Shown piece by piece: positions 1 through 8,128 of a stretch of 41,683 nucleotides of DNA; the stretch's first letter is position 1; each line of letters begins with the position of its first letter. The stretch covers positions 1-41,683 of the IMG/VR virus record IMGVR_UViG_3300033690_000035; one strand, written 5' to 3'. The notes under the pieces were generated by a model. The model was given only the letters and a program-made list of their open reading frames with translations, had not been told where the DNA came from and searched no databases. Source of the DNA: a virus. A program made the translations under genes and the position numbers.

Positions 1-187
1 ACTTGTTCAGCTCGACCCAGGCTTTCACCGCGTCGGGACCCTTGGCCGTCGCCGGGGCTGGAGCACCACCAGCAGGTGCCGAACCCCCGCCAGCCGGGAG
101 GGCTGCACTGGCGGGGGCGGCGGGCGCCGAGTCGAGGGCTGGCAGGCCCTGGCGCTTGTCCTCGTTTTCTTCGTCGTAGTAGGCCAT
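1..187 (-). CDS. Partial late protein, N-terminal 62 residues only
   Basis: The gene starts at ATG 187, four bases after the TGA (192-194) of the preceding gene, and runs off the left edge. The visible part has a highly charged opening (MAYYDEENEDKRQ), then an Ala/Pro/Gly-rich linker, then a helix-like stretch ending KAWVELNK. I do not recognise the family. It is the last visible gene of the leftward tail cluster, so a virion role is likely by position. Its missing 3' part may be the gene cut by the right edge of the window (41161-41683), although the frames are one base out if the ends are joined directly. Confidence 0.6.
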   Translation of the reverse strand, partial: MAYYDEENEDKRQGLPALDSAPAAPASAALPAGGGSAPAGGAPAPATAKGPDAVKAWVELNK

Positions 188-191
188 CCGC

Positions 192-638
192 TCACCCGCT
201 TCCAAGTACTAGCCACCGCAGCACGTACTTCGTCGTCGGCGTCAGCGTCTCCTGCGACGTGATGCGCACCTTACCACCAGCCCGGTCCGTTGCCGACACC
301 TCCGTCCAGACGGGGGAGGTGAGCGCCCCCACCGCCGCGCCCTCCTGCCCGGAGGACTCCAGCACGCGGCAGTAGATGGGGGCCGAGACGCCCGCCACCT
401 TACCGGAGATGGAGAGGACGAACTCGGCCGGACGGGTGGTGCTGGGCGGGAGCCCTCGGTGCTCGAGCACCTGGACGTTGAGTTGTGAGACGAAGATGCG
501 CGCCAGCGCCTCCTGCAAGGGGGCCAGGAGGCGGTTGAGCGGGCCGAGGAGCGACGCTTCCACCCACGAACGGTGCTCCGCCGGCACCTGCTCGGAGACC
601 AGTTTCGTGACGGGGAGTTGGCCGGGAGAGAGAATCAT
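192..638 (-). CDS. Hypothetical tail-cluster protein (148 aa)
   Basis: The start is ATG 638, which overlaps the TGA of the large tail gene by four bases (ATGA), so the two are probably translationally coupled. The N-terminal half is amphipathic and helical, with a Leu-rich stretch near residues 30-55. The C-terminal half looks beta-rich and may be a small beta-sandwich. There is no signal peptide or membrane segment. I do not recognise the family. Its position directly after the large tail protein suggests a tail or tail-hub accessory component. Confidence 0.75.
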   Translation of the reverse strand: MILSPGQLPVTKLVSEQVPAEHRSWVEASLLGPLNRLLAPLQEALARIFVSQLNVQVLEHRGLPPSTTRPAEFVLSISGKVAGVSAPIYCRVLESSGQEGAAVGALTSPVWTEVSATDRAGGKVRITSQETLTPTTKYVLRWLVLGSG

Positions 639-2782
639 CGGGACACGGAGGGCGAACACAGACGTCCGCGCAACGTCCACGACTGCAACGCGTACCGCTC
701 TTGCGAGCCGACGTGGTTGAACTTCCACTTGATGCGCGAGCCCCGCATCCAGGACTTCGGGACCCACCAGTCGATGGCCGTCGCCTCGGCGGTGCTGCCT
801 CCCGGAGGCGTGAGCGTCGTGGCGTCGGAGTACGTGGGGGAGAGGTCGGTCGAGAACTTCAGCGTCGCGTCCACGAAGCGTGAGTCTCGGAAGCCGAGGG
901 AGCCCACCTTCCAGACCTTCTGAGCGCCGGGGTCGTCCTCCGTCATGGGCACCGTTTCGATGGTGGAGCCGTTGGTGCCGCCCACGGGGCCAGCAGTGGG
1001 CCAAATGGTGTCCCCGTCCATCCATCCAGCCGCAGAAGCCACCGTCACCTCTCCACCAGCACCGCCGGCTCCGGGGCCTGGCGCGTAGGCGGTGATGGTG
1101 CTCGTCAGGCTCCGGGTGACGTTCCGGACGGAGGTGCCGACCTGCCAGTAGTCGGTCCCGAAGTCCGCCGGGGTGAAGGAGTTGGAGAACTGGCCCGTCA
1201 CGGTGGTGGACTTTGTGCCGGGGATGATCGGGTCCATCTGGTCCGCCACGCCCGACAGGGACTTCCGCTCTTTCACTACGTAGCCGCCGCTGGCGATGTG
1301 GACCTTTCGCTCGAAGATGATGGCATCCTGCGCGACCGGTCCCGACCCGTCCCCGCCAGTGAGTTCCCAGCGGGTGAAGGAGCGTTCCGCCATCGAGTAC
1401 ACGTAGACCTGTTTGGCGCTGGTGTCTCCTGCCGCGACCGGCAAGAAGAAGTAGACGAAGCCATCTGCGGCATTGCTCAAGGCGAAGCCGTAGCTGGCAA
1501 CGTCGGAGGAGGCGCTCGCCAGCAGGGTGCGGAGGTCCTTGTCGATGCGCGACGACACGATGCGCGCGGACTCGCCGAGCTCGGCGAACCCTTGGTCTGC
1601 GAACACGTATCCCTTGTTTGCCCCAATGACCCCCAGTCGCTTGCCCTTCGCCTCTAGGGACACGTCGTACTCGGAGATCGCCCAGTTCACCCCGTTCCCG
1701 TTCACTTGATAGACGCCGTTATCGGTCAGGACGAGCAAGTGATCTTGCTTGGGCAGAATCGTGTAGATGGTGGTGTCCGATGGACCGATGGTATCGAAGT
1801 TGACCGCCGGGACCGCCGTTGGCTCTCCCGGCGGAGACCACATGAGCCCGTTGTTGATCTCTCGGTTGTCCGACGAAAAGACGTCGAACGACTGTGAATA
1901 GAAGACGTAGAAATCCAGCGCCGTGGCGTTGTTGCCGGTCTCGTTGTACGTCCAAGACGTGGAGGTCGGGGTGGTGGCGACCGTCTTATTGCCGGTGGGA
2001 AAGTCCGTGTCGGCCGAGCCGGACCAACGCTCCATGTACACCTGCTGTCCGACGGAATAGCCGTGGGGGTCCGCGTGGGTCACGGTCACCACGTTCGCGG
2101 CCCTGACAACGGACACGTGCGGCAGTCGGCGAGCCGGAATGGGGACGACGTACTCCGGGTTGGCGGCTGCGGTCGCCACAACGCACGTAAACTCACCCTT
2201 GGTGGGGTCCCTGCCGTACACGCGAATCCGGCCCGGCGCCTCGGTATCAGTGCTGACGTATTCGGCGGTCAGATTCGAGTTGGTGCTGAGAGCATTCAGG
2301 GCCCTCACCATGCTCCGCGTCGTATCTGCGATGTTCTGCGACGCTGAGCCGGTGGTGAACACCTTGAACTGTCCAGAGGTTAGCGCTTCCGAGGATGCGC
2401 CCGTGATCGTATGGGAGTAGTAGGAACCATCCGACGGCGCGAGCACCGAGCGAAACAAAACGGCGTCGCCGGACTGAAGCCCTGTCGCCCCACCCACGCC
2501 GATCACCGCCAAGTCCATCGCCTGAACGTTCGCCGTGCCTCCGTAGAATGCCGCCTCTCGAAACGTCGCCGCCTCTAGGGCTCTGGGCGGTTGCGCCTTG
2601 GCGGCCAGAAGAGTGCTTACCGACGTGTAGAGTTCGGTGCTCCGGACCTCGTCGGGAGCGATGTCCGTGACGCTCATCACGCCGGCCGTGATCTCCAAAT
2701 TCGTCGGCGCGCGCTCATAAACCAGGCCCATCGAGTCGCTCGCTTCGGTGTTCGCGTCGGCGGACTTCGCGGAGCGGTACAC
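635..2782 (-). CDS. Large tail protein, C-terminal part after an in-frame TAA
   Basis: This is the downstream part of the large tail protein. The frame is continuous with the upstream gene, separated from it only by the TAA at 2792-2794, and remains open from 2791 to 635. The first candidate start is GTG 2782 (715 aa), but no convincing ribosome binding site precedes it, so it may not be made independently. Protein features flow across the stop: the upstream part ends in a beta-rich stretch, and this part opens with FAQVYRSAKSADANTEASDS, the kind of segment expected mid-protein in long podoviral tail proteins. The C-terminal half is beta-rich with several Gly/Asp turns. Read-through would give about 1,015 residues. 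Confidence 0.7.
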   Translation of the reverse strand: MYRSAKSADANTEASDSMGLVYERAPTNLEITAGVMSVTDIAPDEVRSTELYTSVSTLLAAKAQPPRALEAATFREAAFYGGTANVQAMDLAVIGVGGATGLQSGDAVLFRSVLAPSDGSYYSHTITGASSEALTSGQFKVFTTGSASQNIADTTRSMVRALNALSTNSNLTAEYVSTDTEAPGRIRVYGRDPTKGEFTCVVATAAANPEYVVPIPARRLPHVSVVRAANVVTVTHADPHGYSVGQQVYMERWSGSADTDFPTGNKTVATTPTSTSWTYNETGNNATALDFYVFYSQSFDVFSSDNREINNGLMWSPPGEPTAVPAVNFDTIGPSDTTIYTILPKQDHLLVLTDNGVYQVNGNGVNWAISEYDVSLEAKGKRLGVIGANKGYVFADQGFAELGESARIVSSRIDKDLRTLLASASSDVASYGFALSNAADGFVYFFLPVAAGDTSAKQVYVYSMAERSFTRWELTGGDGSGPVAQDAIIFERKVHIASGGYVVKERKSLSGVADQMDPIIPGTKSTTVTGQFSNSFTPADFGTDYWQVGTSVRNVTRSLTSTITAYAPGPGAGGAGGEVTVASAAGWMDGDTIWPTAGPVGGTNGSTIETVPMTEDDPGAQKVWKVGSLGFRDSRFVDATLKFSTDLSPTYSDATTLTPPGGSTAEATAIDWWVPKSWMRGSRIKWKFNHVGSQERYALQSWTLRGRLCSPSVSR

Positions 2783-2791
2783 CTGCGCGAA

Positions 2792-3682
2792 TTACTGCAC
2801 CGCGTTGGCCGCCGACGCTCCGGTGATGGCGCTCGGGATGGGGATGGAGATCGTCGCGTTCCGGGAGGTGAATCCGTAGGTGATGCTGTTGCCGGGGTTG
2901 CCGGAGAAGGCCGCCGAGCCATCGTCCGCGTAGGTGAACGACGTGGACGAGAGGACCGTCACTTGGTACGGGCTGCCGGCGGCGCTGAAGTTGGCCTCCG
3001 CCCCGCCCAGCGTCACGTTGACGTACTCCCCGGTGGTGAAGCCGTGGGTGGTGTTGATGACGGTAACGGTGTCGGTCCCGGCCGTCTTGGAGATGTTCGC
3101 CGCCGCCACCGTCAGGTTCGCCGGGGCCGTCAGCAGGAACCGTCCGGAGGGAGCGCCCAACTGGAGCCGGTTGTTGGCGTTCCGGTACCCCCAGACGATG
3201 CGGTAAGCCCACTGCCCGTTGGCCGTGGCAAACCCCGTCTCGGATGTGGTCCGTCGCAGCGTCGCGGTGCCCTGCAAACCAGCGGGCGAGCCGGCCAGAC
3301 GCCAGACCCCGGACGTGGGGTGGTCCAACTCGTACACCCCCGCCGCCGTCAGCATGAAGAGGGAGGACTCCGCCTCGAAGAACTTCACCCGCGTCGTGGC
3401 GTTCGGGGGGTTGTAGGTGCCGGAGTAGGCGCTCCACGCAGAGCCGGTCCACCGAGCCACCGAGTTCGTGCCATAGTGGGCGATGATGGAACCCCGGAAC
3501 TCCGTCATGCGGTTGATGGTGCCACCGATGCTGGTCAGGGAGAGGAGTTCGTACCCCCGGCGCGGCTCCGCGAGGCCGTCCCGGTAGAACGCCACGTTGT
3601 CCGCCGTCAGCAGCGCCCCCACCGGAGGCGCGGTGTCGGCTGGCGAGGTCCAGAGCCCCGAAATGTGGTCGGCGTCGCTCAC
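2792..3682 (-). CDS. Large tail protein, N-terminal part truncated by TAA (296 aa)
   Basis: The preferred start is GTG 3682, which overlaps the lipoprotein stop by four bases (GTGA), the junction type used throughout this genome. An upstream in-frame ATG at 3826 would add a spurious signal-like stretch inside the lipoprotein gene. Near residues 20-45 is the pattern DNVAFYRDGLAEPRRGYELL, which resembles the opening of large phage tail proteins that follow a neck protein. The rest is beta-rich. The gene stops at TAA 2792-2794, yet the same frame stays open for 715 more codons. A single TAC or TAT to TAA change, or a sequencing error, would explain this. Confidence 0.7.
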   Translation of the reverse strand: MSDADHISGLWTSPADTAPPVGALLTADNVAFYRDGLAEPRRGYELLSLTSIGGTINRMTEFRGSIIAHYGTNSVARWTGSAWSAYSGTYNPPNATTRVKFFEAESSLFMLTAAGVYELDHPTSGVWRLAGSPAGLQGTATLRRTTSETGFATANGQWAYRIVWGYRNANNRLQLGAPSGRFLLTAPANLTVAAANISKTAGTDTVTVINTTHGFTTGEYVNVTLGGAEANFSAAGSPYQVTVLSSTSFTYADDGSAAFSGNPGNSITYGFTSRNATISIPIPSAITGASAANAVQ

Positions 3683-4074
3683 GTGGTTGAATTGTGGATC
3701 GTCCGCCGCAATCCACTCCTGTTCATCTGACGAACAGACGTCGGAGCGTCCGCAGGCGGGCGAGGTGACGACGGCGAGGGTAAGTGAGAGAATCCACGCG
3801 GGAGCGTGGCGGTTGTCGGTGTGCATGCCGCCACCCTACCAGCGGCGCTTGCCGGTGGGTACGGTTTGACCCGGCTGGCGTCGCTTTCTGGGATTGGGCA
3901 CACGTTGACGCACCGCCCCTCTCGGCACACGGGTGCGTCCGCCGCGCACTTTCCGTCCGTGGCGCAGCAGTAGGTGGCGCCGGGAGTCGGTTCGCAGTCC
4001 CGGTCCATGACGCACTCGGGGACGGGGCAGCCCGTGAGGAACGCGGGGAGGGCGATGGTGGCGAGGCGCCTCAT
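3679..4074 (-). CDS. Cys-rich lipoprotein in the tail operon (131 aa)
   Basis: The start is ATG 4074, overlapping the stop of the neck-type gene by four bases. Residues 1-16 (MRRLATIALPAFLTG) form a signal peptide ending in an LTGC lipobox with the lipidated Cys at 17, so the product should be an outer- or inner-membrane lipoprotein. Residues 17-60 hold about ten cysteines in a CPVPEC...CC...C pattern typical of secreted Cys-rich modules in myxobacteria-like genomes. The C-terminal third is low complexity, rich in Pro and Ser. The lipoprotein family is unidentified. By analogy with T5 Llp, a lipoprotein next to tail genes could mask a receptor or exclude superinfection. That role is inference. 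Confidence 0.7.
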   Translation of the reverse strand: MRRLATIALPAFLTGCPVPECVMDRDCEPTPGATYCCATDGKCAADAPVCREGRCVNVCPIPESDASRVKPYPPASAAGRVAACTPTTATLPRGFSHLPSPSSPRPPADAPTSVRQMNRSGLRRTIHNSTT

Positions 4075-4979
4075 GGCCAGACGGTGTTCCCCACGGCTGC
4101 CGGCTCCTCGTCGTCCCGGTCCGACGCGCCCGTGTAGAGGTCGTCCTCGAGGTTCTTCAGCTCCACCAGCCCCTTCTTCAGCGCCGCCGGGTCCTCCGCG
4201 AGCAACTGGTTGGCCACCATCTGCGCCACCACGGCGAAGGCTTCAACGGGAAGCTGCAACACGGGCGCTTGCTGGGCGAGGCACACGTAATCACCCACTG
4301 CTGGGAGCGTAGAGACGGCGCCAGCGGCGAACAGGGCCGAGTTGCTGGCGATGCTGACGGGCGTCACGTCGTCCGCCAGGGAGTCGAATGGCGGCGCGGC
4401 CTGGATGACGTCCAGGGGCGTTGAGGTCGTCATGCTAAGCGTGGAGTAGTTCACGCTGATGGTGATGCTGGCCTGGTTGGAGATGTTGAGGCTGGAGCCC
4501 GTCACCACCCCCACCGTCGCCACCGCGACCAGTTGGTTCGGCCGGCGCGGGTAGGTGAACCGCATCGAGCCCGCGTTGGCGTCCGGGATGGGCCAGTACA
4601 CCACCGAGTTCCCCCGGAAGAGGAACGCCTCCGGAGTTCCGGTGAGCGTCATGTCGCGGCCCGCGAGCTCGTTCTCTGTCCACCGCTTCAGGTGGTGGAG
4701 CACGCTGGACGAGTCGAGGCGCTGCACCAGCGACACCGCGCCGTGCATGGAGCGCGTCGGTACCCGGTAGGCGGCTGTCCCGGAGGTGAAGGCCGTGTCG
4801 CGCTGGACGAAGAAGTAGCCTTGCCGCACCTTCCGGAGCCGTTTCGTGATGCCCGGAAGCGCGGAGTTGGCCATGCGGAGCAAGTCCGCGTCCTGCCACC
4901 CCGGAGCGGACGAGGAGGAGACCGGCGCCAAGGCCCGGCTCCGGATCTCCGCCGTCAACTCGGTGGTGCGCCAGGCCAC
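4071..4979 (-). CDS. Neck/adaptor-type structural protein (302 aa)
   Basis: The start is GTG 4979, three bases after the previous stop. The N-terminal 70 residues are helical and basic (ITKRLRKVRQGYFFVQ), the middle is beta-rich, and the C-terminal 60 residues are helical and acidic with the pattern QMVANQLLAEDPAALKKGL. That C-terminal helix pattern is common in podoviral adaptor and tail-tube A-like proteins that dock on the portal. Position supports this: it follows capsid-associated genes and precedes the large tail protein. It could also be another head-completion protein. The family assignment is by resemblance only. Confidence 0.55.
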   Translation of the reverse strand: MAWRTTELTAEIRSRALAPVSSSSAPGWQDADLLRMANSALPGITKRLRKVRQGYFFVQRDTAFTSGTAAYRVPTRSMHGAVSLVQRLDSSSVLHHLKRWTENELAGRDMTLTGTPEAFLFRGNSVVYWPIPDANAGSMRFTYPRRPNQLVAVATVGVVTGSSLNISNQASITISVNYSTLSMTTSTPLDVIQAAPPFDSLADDVTPVSIASNSALFAAGAVSTLPAVGDYVCLAQQAPVLQLPVEAFAVVAQMVANQLLAEDPAALKKGLVELKNLEDDLYTGASDRDDEEPAAVGNTVWP

Positions 4980-4982
4980 GTG

Positions 4983-5201
4983 CTACTTCCCTCGGAGTGC
5001 CTTGAGGCGATCCATGAGGCTGGGGCCCTGAGCCGCCGCCTCGGGAGCGGACTCCGCCGGCCTCTCCGGGGCCTTCCGGATGAGGCTCAACACCCGGTTC
5101 CGCATCCCCTTGGAGACGAGGCCGCGCAGGTCCCCGAGCGCCGTCTTTCGGCCCTCTGCCTCGTGCTGCATGTCGTCGTGCATGCCTGCCCCCAGCGTCA
5201 C
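4983..5201 (-). CDS. Small helical structural-cluster protein (72 aa)
   Basis: The start is GTG 5201, overlapping the previous stop by four bases. It is a short charged protein with helical stretches at residues 20-45 and 60-72 (SLMDRLKALRGK at the C-terminus), joined by an Ala/Pro/Glu linker. There are no cysteines, signal or membrane segment. I do not recognise the family. Its place between the repeat-built virion protein and the adaptor suggests a minor head or assembly role. Confidence 0.65.
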   Translation of the reverse strand: MTLGAGMHDDMQHEAEGRKTALGDLRGLVSKGMRNRVLSLIRKAPERPAESAPEAAAQGPSLMDRLKALRGK

Positions 5202-6412
5202 AAAGTCAGATTGAGGACCGTCCCGTTGCTCCCGCCCGTCGAGTACGCCCCTCCACCCGTGGGCGTGGCGCCCGCGCCGGCCACCACGGATACGGTGGGC
5301 AGAGCGCCGCCCGTCAGCCGCGTTCCGCCGGCAGTCGCCCCGGTGCCGGTGGCCGCGAGCGTGATGGCGTTGCCGAGATGTCCGCCCCGGACGGCGGTGA
5401 TGGTGATCACCCCCGAGGAGTTGGCCGCCGTGACGTGGCCCCGCACCAGGGCGTCCGTCAGGCCGTTGATGGCCGCGACGATGCTCACTGCCGTGGCGGT
5501 GTCGTCCCCGTTGGTGCCCGCCACGTTGCCCGTCGAGACGCCGTTGATGGTGACGGTGTAGTTCCCGCCGTCAGCCCCGGAGACGGTGACCGTGTTGGAC
5601 GCCTGCGCGCCCTCGTGCTGAGCCGCCGTCCCGCCCGTCAGCCGGCCGGTGCCCGAGACGGCCAGGTCCGTGCCGTCAGAGGTGCTGAGTGAAATCGCGT
5701 TTCCCGCGATGCCGCCGTAGCGGGCGAAGATGTGCACCACCGCCGACCGGGCCAGCGCCCGGACGTGCTTGGAGACGATGGCCGTGGTGGAGCCGTTGAT
5801 CGCCGCCGCGAGGTTGGTGGCGGTTGCCGCGTCGGTGGCGCCGACCACGAACTGGTTGTTCGCCGCCGTGGTGGCGTGGGCGGTGATGGCTTGGCCGTTG
5901 ATCGAAATCGAATCGGCCGCGTCCACGGAGGCGCACGTCGCGGTGCCCGTCGCCACCACCCCGAGGTTCTCCACGGTGATGGTGGACGCGCCCGGCTGGG
6001 CGGTGAGCGTCACAACCCCTTCGGAAGAGGTGGCCGTCAGGACGTTCACCACCCCGGCGGAGGTGCTGGCGTTGATGGCGGCAGCGAGCGCCGCCGCGTC
6101 CAGCGTGTCGGTGCCCCCGGAGATGTCGAACTCGTTGTTCCCGGAGGTGGCCGCGCTGCCCTTCGAGGTGAACGGGACGCCGTTGATGAGGAGGACGGTG
6201 CCCGCCGCCATCGAGGCGAGGGTGATGGTGACGGTGCCGGCCACCGCCGAGTCCCGGACGGCCACGGTGCGGATGGTGTGCGCCCCGTTCAGCCCGCCTT
6301 CCAGGTGGTTGATGATGTGGCGGAGGTTGTTCTGCGCCCCCGCGTCGGTGTCGAACGACACGTCCCCGGAGTTCAGGGAGGTGATGCTGAGGTTGGTAAT
6401 CTTCGAAGCCAT
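5198..6412 (-). CDS. Repeat-built virion protein, possible capsid decoration or head fibre (404 aa)
   Basis: The start is ATG 6412 with a strong GGAGG site seven bases upstream. After about 45 helical residues the protein is almost entirely Ala/Gly/Thr/Val and beta-rich. It is built from three related modules of roughly 90-100 residues. Each module contains an 'ING' turn, a DTA..A..LAAAIN-type helix and a V(V/I)TITA strand pair followed by GNAI(T/S)L. Such modules are found in phage tail-sheath and capsid-decoration proteins. It is immediately downstream of the major capsid gene, so a decoration or head-fibre role is likely. Exact function is inferred. Confidence 0.6.
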   Translation of the reverse strand: MASKITNLSITSLNSGDVSFDTDAGAQNNLRHIINHLEGGLNGAHTIRTVAVRDSAVAGTVTITLASMAAGTVLLINGVPFTSKGSAATSGNNEFDISGGTDTLDAAALAAAINASTSAGVVNVLTATSSEGVVTLTAQPGASTITVENLGVVATGTATCASVDAADSISINGQAITAHATTAANNQFVVGATDAATATNLAAAINGSTTAIVSKHVRALARSAVVHIFARYGGIAGNAISLSTSDGTDLAVSGTGRLTGGTAAQHEGAQASNTVTVSGADGGNYTVTINGVSTGNVAGTNGDDTATAVSIVAAINGLTDALVRGHVTAANSSGVITITAVRGGHLGNAITLAATGTGATAGGTRLTGGALPTVSVVAGAGATPTGGGAYSTGGSNGTVLNLTL

Positions 6413-6440
6413 GTCGCGCCTCCCTGAACCGGGGTCCGGA

Positions 6441-7697
6441 CTACTCGGTGATGCCGGTCAGCGCCACGGTGCGGCCGGGGGCAAACAGGGCGATCTGCGA
6501 GATGTCCGTGGTGCGGGCCTCGTAGGTGTTCTTGTCCGCCACCTGGGTCCACAGGTCCGAATTCTCGTCCGGGCCGGTGACGAACTTGAGGTCCGTGATG
6601 CCGACGCGGAAGAGGTTGTTGGGGCCGATGGCGAGGCCGTCCGAGTCCCGGAGCAGCGGGTGGACCATCAGCTCCGTCACGCCCGTCTGCCCATAGTACT
6701 CGATGGTCTCCACGCCGCTGGTGCCCTTCGAGCGGTTGTAGGAGCCATCGAAGCGCCGGGAGGACATCAGGTCGGAGTTGAGGATCTCGTAGGACGGCGA
6801 GGGCAGGAACAGGGTGGTGTTCTGCTTGTCGTCCTTCTTCGAGGCGATGGTGTTGCGCCCGACCAGCTTCCGCATCGCCTTGAGGATGAGGAGCATGGTC
6901 GGCCGCCCGAACGAGCTGGAGACGTTGGGCTTGGCCCACGGGTAGGTGGCGAGCGCGATGTTCTGCACCGTCCCGGAGGTGGTGGTCATCAGCTTGTGGA
7001 GCCCCATCTGCTCCTTGTGGGCAGTGGTGGTGCGCGCGCCCTTGAAGTACAGCCAGTCGTTCGCCACCACCGAGGACGACGTCCCGGTGACGGTGATGGT
7101 CTTCGCGTCCAGGTCCACCGCCGAGACGGTCAAGTCCCCGTTGTGCTGGTTGGCGGTGGCCGCCTGCGCGTCGAAGGCCTCCAGGATGGCGTTGATGAGC
7201 CGGATGGCCAGCGTCGGGCACCACGTGTCGTCGGTGATGGTGATCACCCCGGTGTCGATGCTGGAGACCTTGAACAGCCCCTCCTGCCCGTACAGGTAGG
7301 AGTGCTCGCGCCGGAACTCGTGGCCGGTCTGGAGCGCCTGGAGCCGCTGCTTCGTGGCGTTCTCGAAGGCCGCGTCCCCCGCCTTGGACGCCTCCTCGTA
7401 GGCGCGGGTGATCATGCGCGTCCGCATGATGGTCTCGTAGGCGTTCACCTCCGCCTGCTGGTTGACGCCCACGATGGCGTCGGCGAGGGTGGCCTCGGCG
7501 GAGCCGGTGGTGTTGTAGGTCATCCCGTGTTCCATGGCCAACTCCATCAGCCACCGGAACGTCTCGCCGATCTTGTACTTGTCGGTGAACGGGGCCCGGT
7601 CGGTGATGAGGGTGGGATGGAACGGGAGGCGCTCGTACTCGTTGCCGTAGACGCGCTTCGCCTGCTGGGACTGGGTGGGAGTTGCGACGGAAGCCAT
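6441..7697 (-). CDS. Major capsid protein (HK97-fold type, 418 aa)
   Basis: The start is ATG 7697. Its length, position between scaffold and tail genes, and sequence features all suit a major capsid protein. These include an N-terminal arm, an MITRAYEEASKAGDAAFENA helix, a repeated central beta region and the late segment ISQIALFAPGRTVALTGITE. No upstream Shine-Dalgarno sequence is obvious. A 759-base intergenic region precedes it, so it may have its own promoter. It is separated from its scaffold gene by an oppositely oriented gene pair, which is unusual. The family call rests on position and composition rather than on a diagnostic motif. Confidence 0.75.
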   Translation of the reverse strand: MASVATPTQSQQAKRVYGNEYERLPFHPTLITDRAPFTDKYKIGETFRWLMELAMEHGMTYNTTGSAEATLADAIVGVNQQAEVNAYETIMRTRMITRAYEEASKAGDAAFENATKQRLQALQTGHEFRREHSYLYGQEGLFKVSSIDTGVITITDDTWCPTLAIRLINAILEAFDAQAATANQHNGDLTVSAVDLDAKTITVTGTSSSVVANDWLYFKGARTTTAHKEQMGLHKLMTTTSGTVQNIALATYPWAKPNVSSSFGRPTMLLILKAMRKLVGRNTIASKKDDKQNTTLFLPSPSYEILNSDLMSSRRFDGSYNRSKGTSGVETIEYYGQTGVTELMVHPLLRDSDGLAIGPNNLFRVGITDLKFVTGPDENSDLWTQVADKNTYEARTTDISQIALFAPGRTVALTGITE

Positions 7698-7905
7698 GGA
7701 GAACTCGCAAGCGCGACGTGCGCGCGGAAAGAGGCTGAGCCGGACTGCGCTTCAGGCTCCCTTGCGGTAGTGGCTGGACTCGGCCGGGTGGCCCATCGCC
7801 CCAGAGGGGTAGAGGTGCGCCCTGCTTCGTCCCTGGCCTACATCTCCGGGGCCGACGTGTGTGACGCTACGTGACTTGTGGTGCCGGCGTCAAGCGCCCG
7901 GCCCG

Positions 7906-7955
7906 GATTCGGCGCAACGTGAGCGGCGCGCGGGGGCTTCGGGTTGCGCCGAATC
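7906..7955. repeat. Perfect 13-bp inverted repeat
   Basis: GATTCGGCGCAAC at 7906-7918 is the exact reverse complement of GTTGCGCCGAATC at 7943-7955, with a 24-base spacer. It could form a hairpin in RNA or a paired operator. There is no T-run on either side, so an intrinsic terminator is unlikely. Confidence 0.7.
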
Positions 7956-8128
7956 GCACGCACACCGACCCACGTGGACGAATTCCCTCTAGTTCGGAGG
8001 CCATTCCCTCCTGTCCTTTGGCCGGGAAATGCCGGGGGTCGGGCGGGGAGGCGCCTCCGGGTAATTCGCCGACGCTGGACCTTAGGCTTCGTGCTTTTGT
8101 CGGCGGAATGCCGCTTCAGAGGGAGATT

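Noticed and set aside
2792-2794. Genome-wide recoding of TAA
   Set aside because: TAA ends other genes at places where it is clearly a stop (for example 40219-40221 and 18449-18451), so it is not reassigned.
3683-3826. Upstream ATG 3826 for the large tail gene, with a signal-like N-terminus
   Set aside because: The GTGA overlap at 3679-3682 gives a better start, and a tail protein with a signal peptide is unlikely. The stretch is already coding for the lipoprotein.
5730-7874. Long rightward open frame of 714 codons opposite the capsid and repeat genes
   Set aside because: It is antisense to two well-supported genes, has no ribosome site and its composition (Arg/Gly/Val-rich) is the usual shadow of GC-rich coding DNA.
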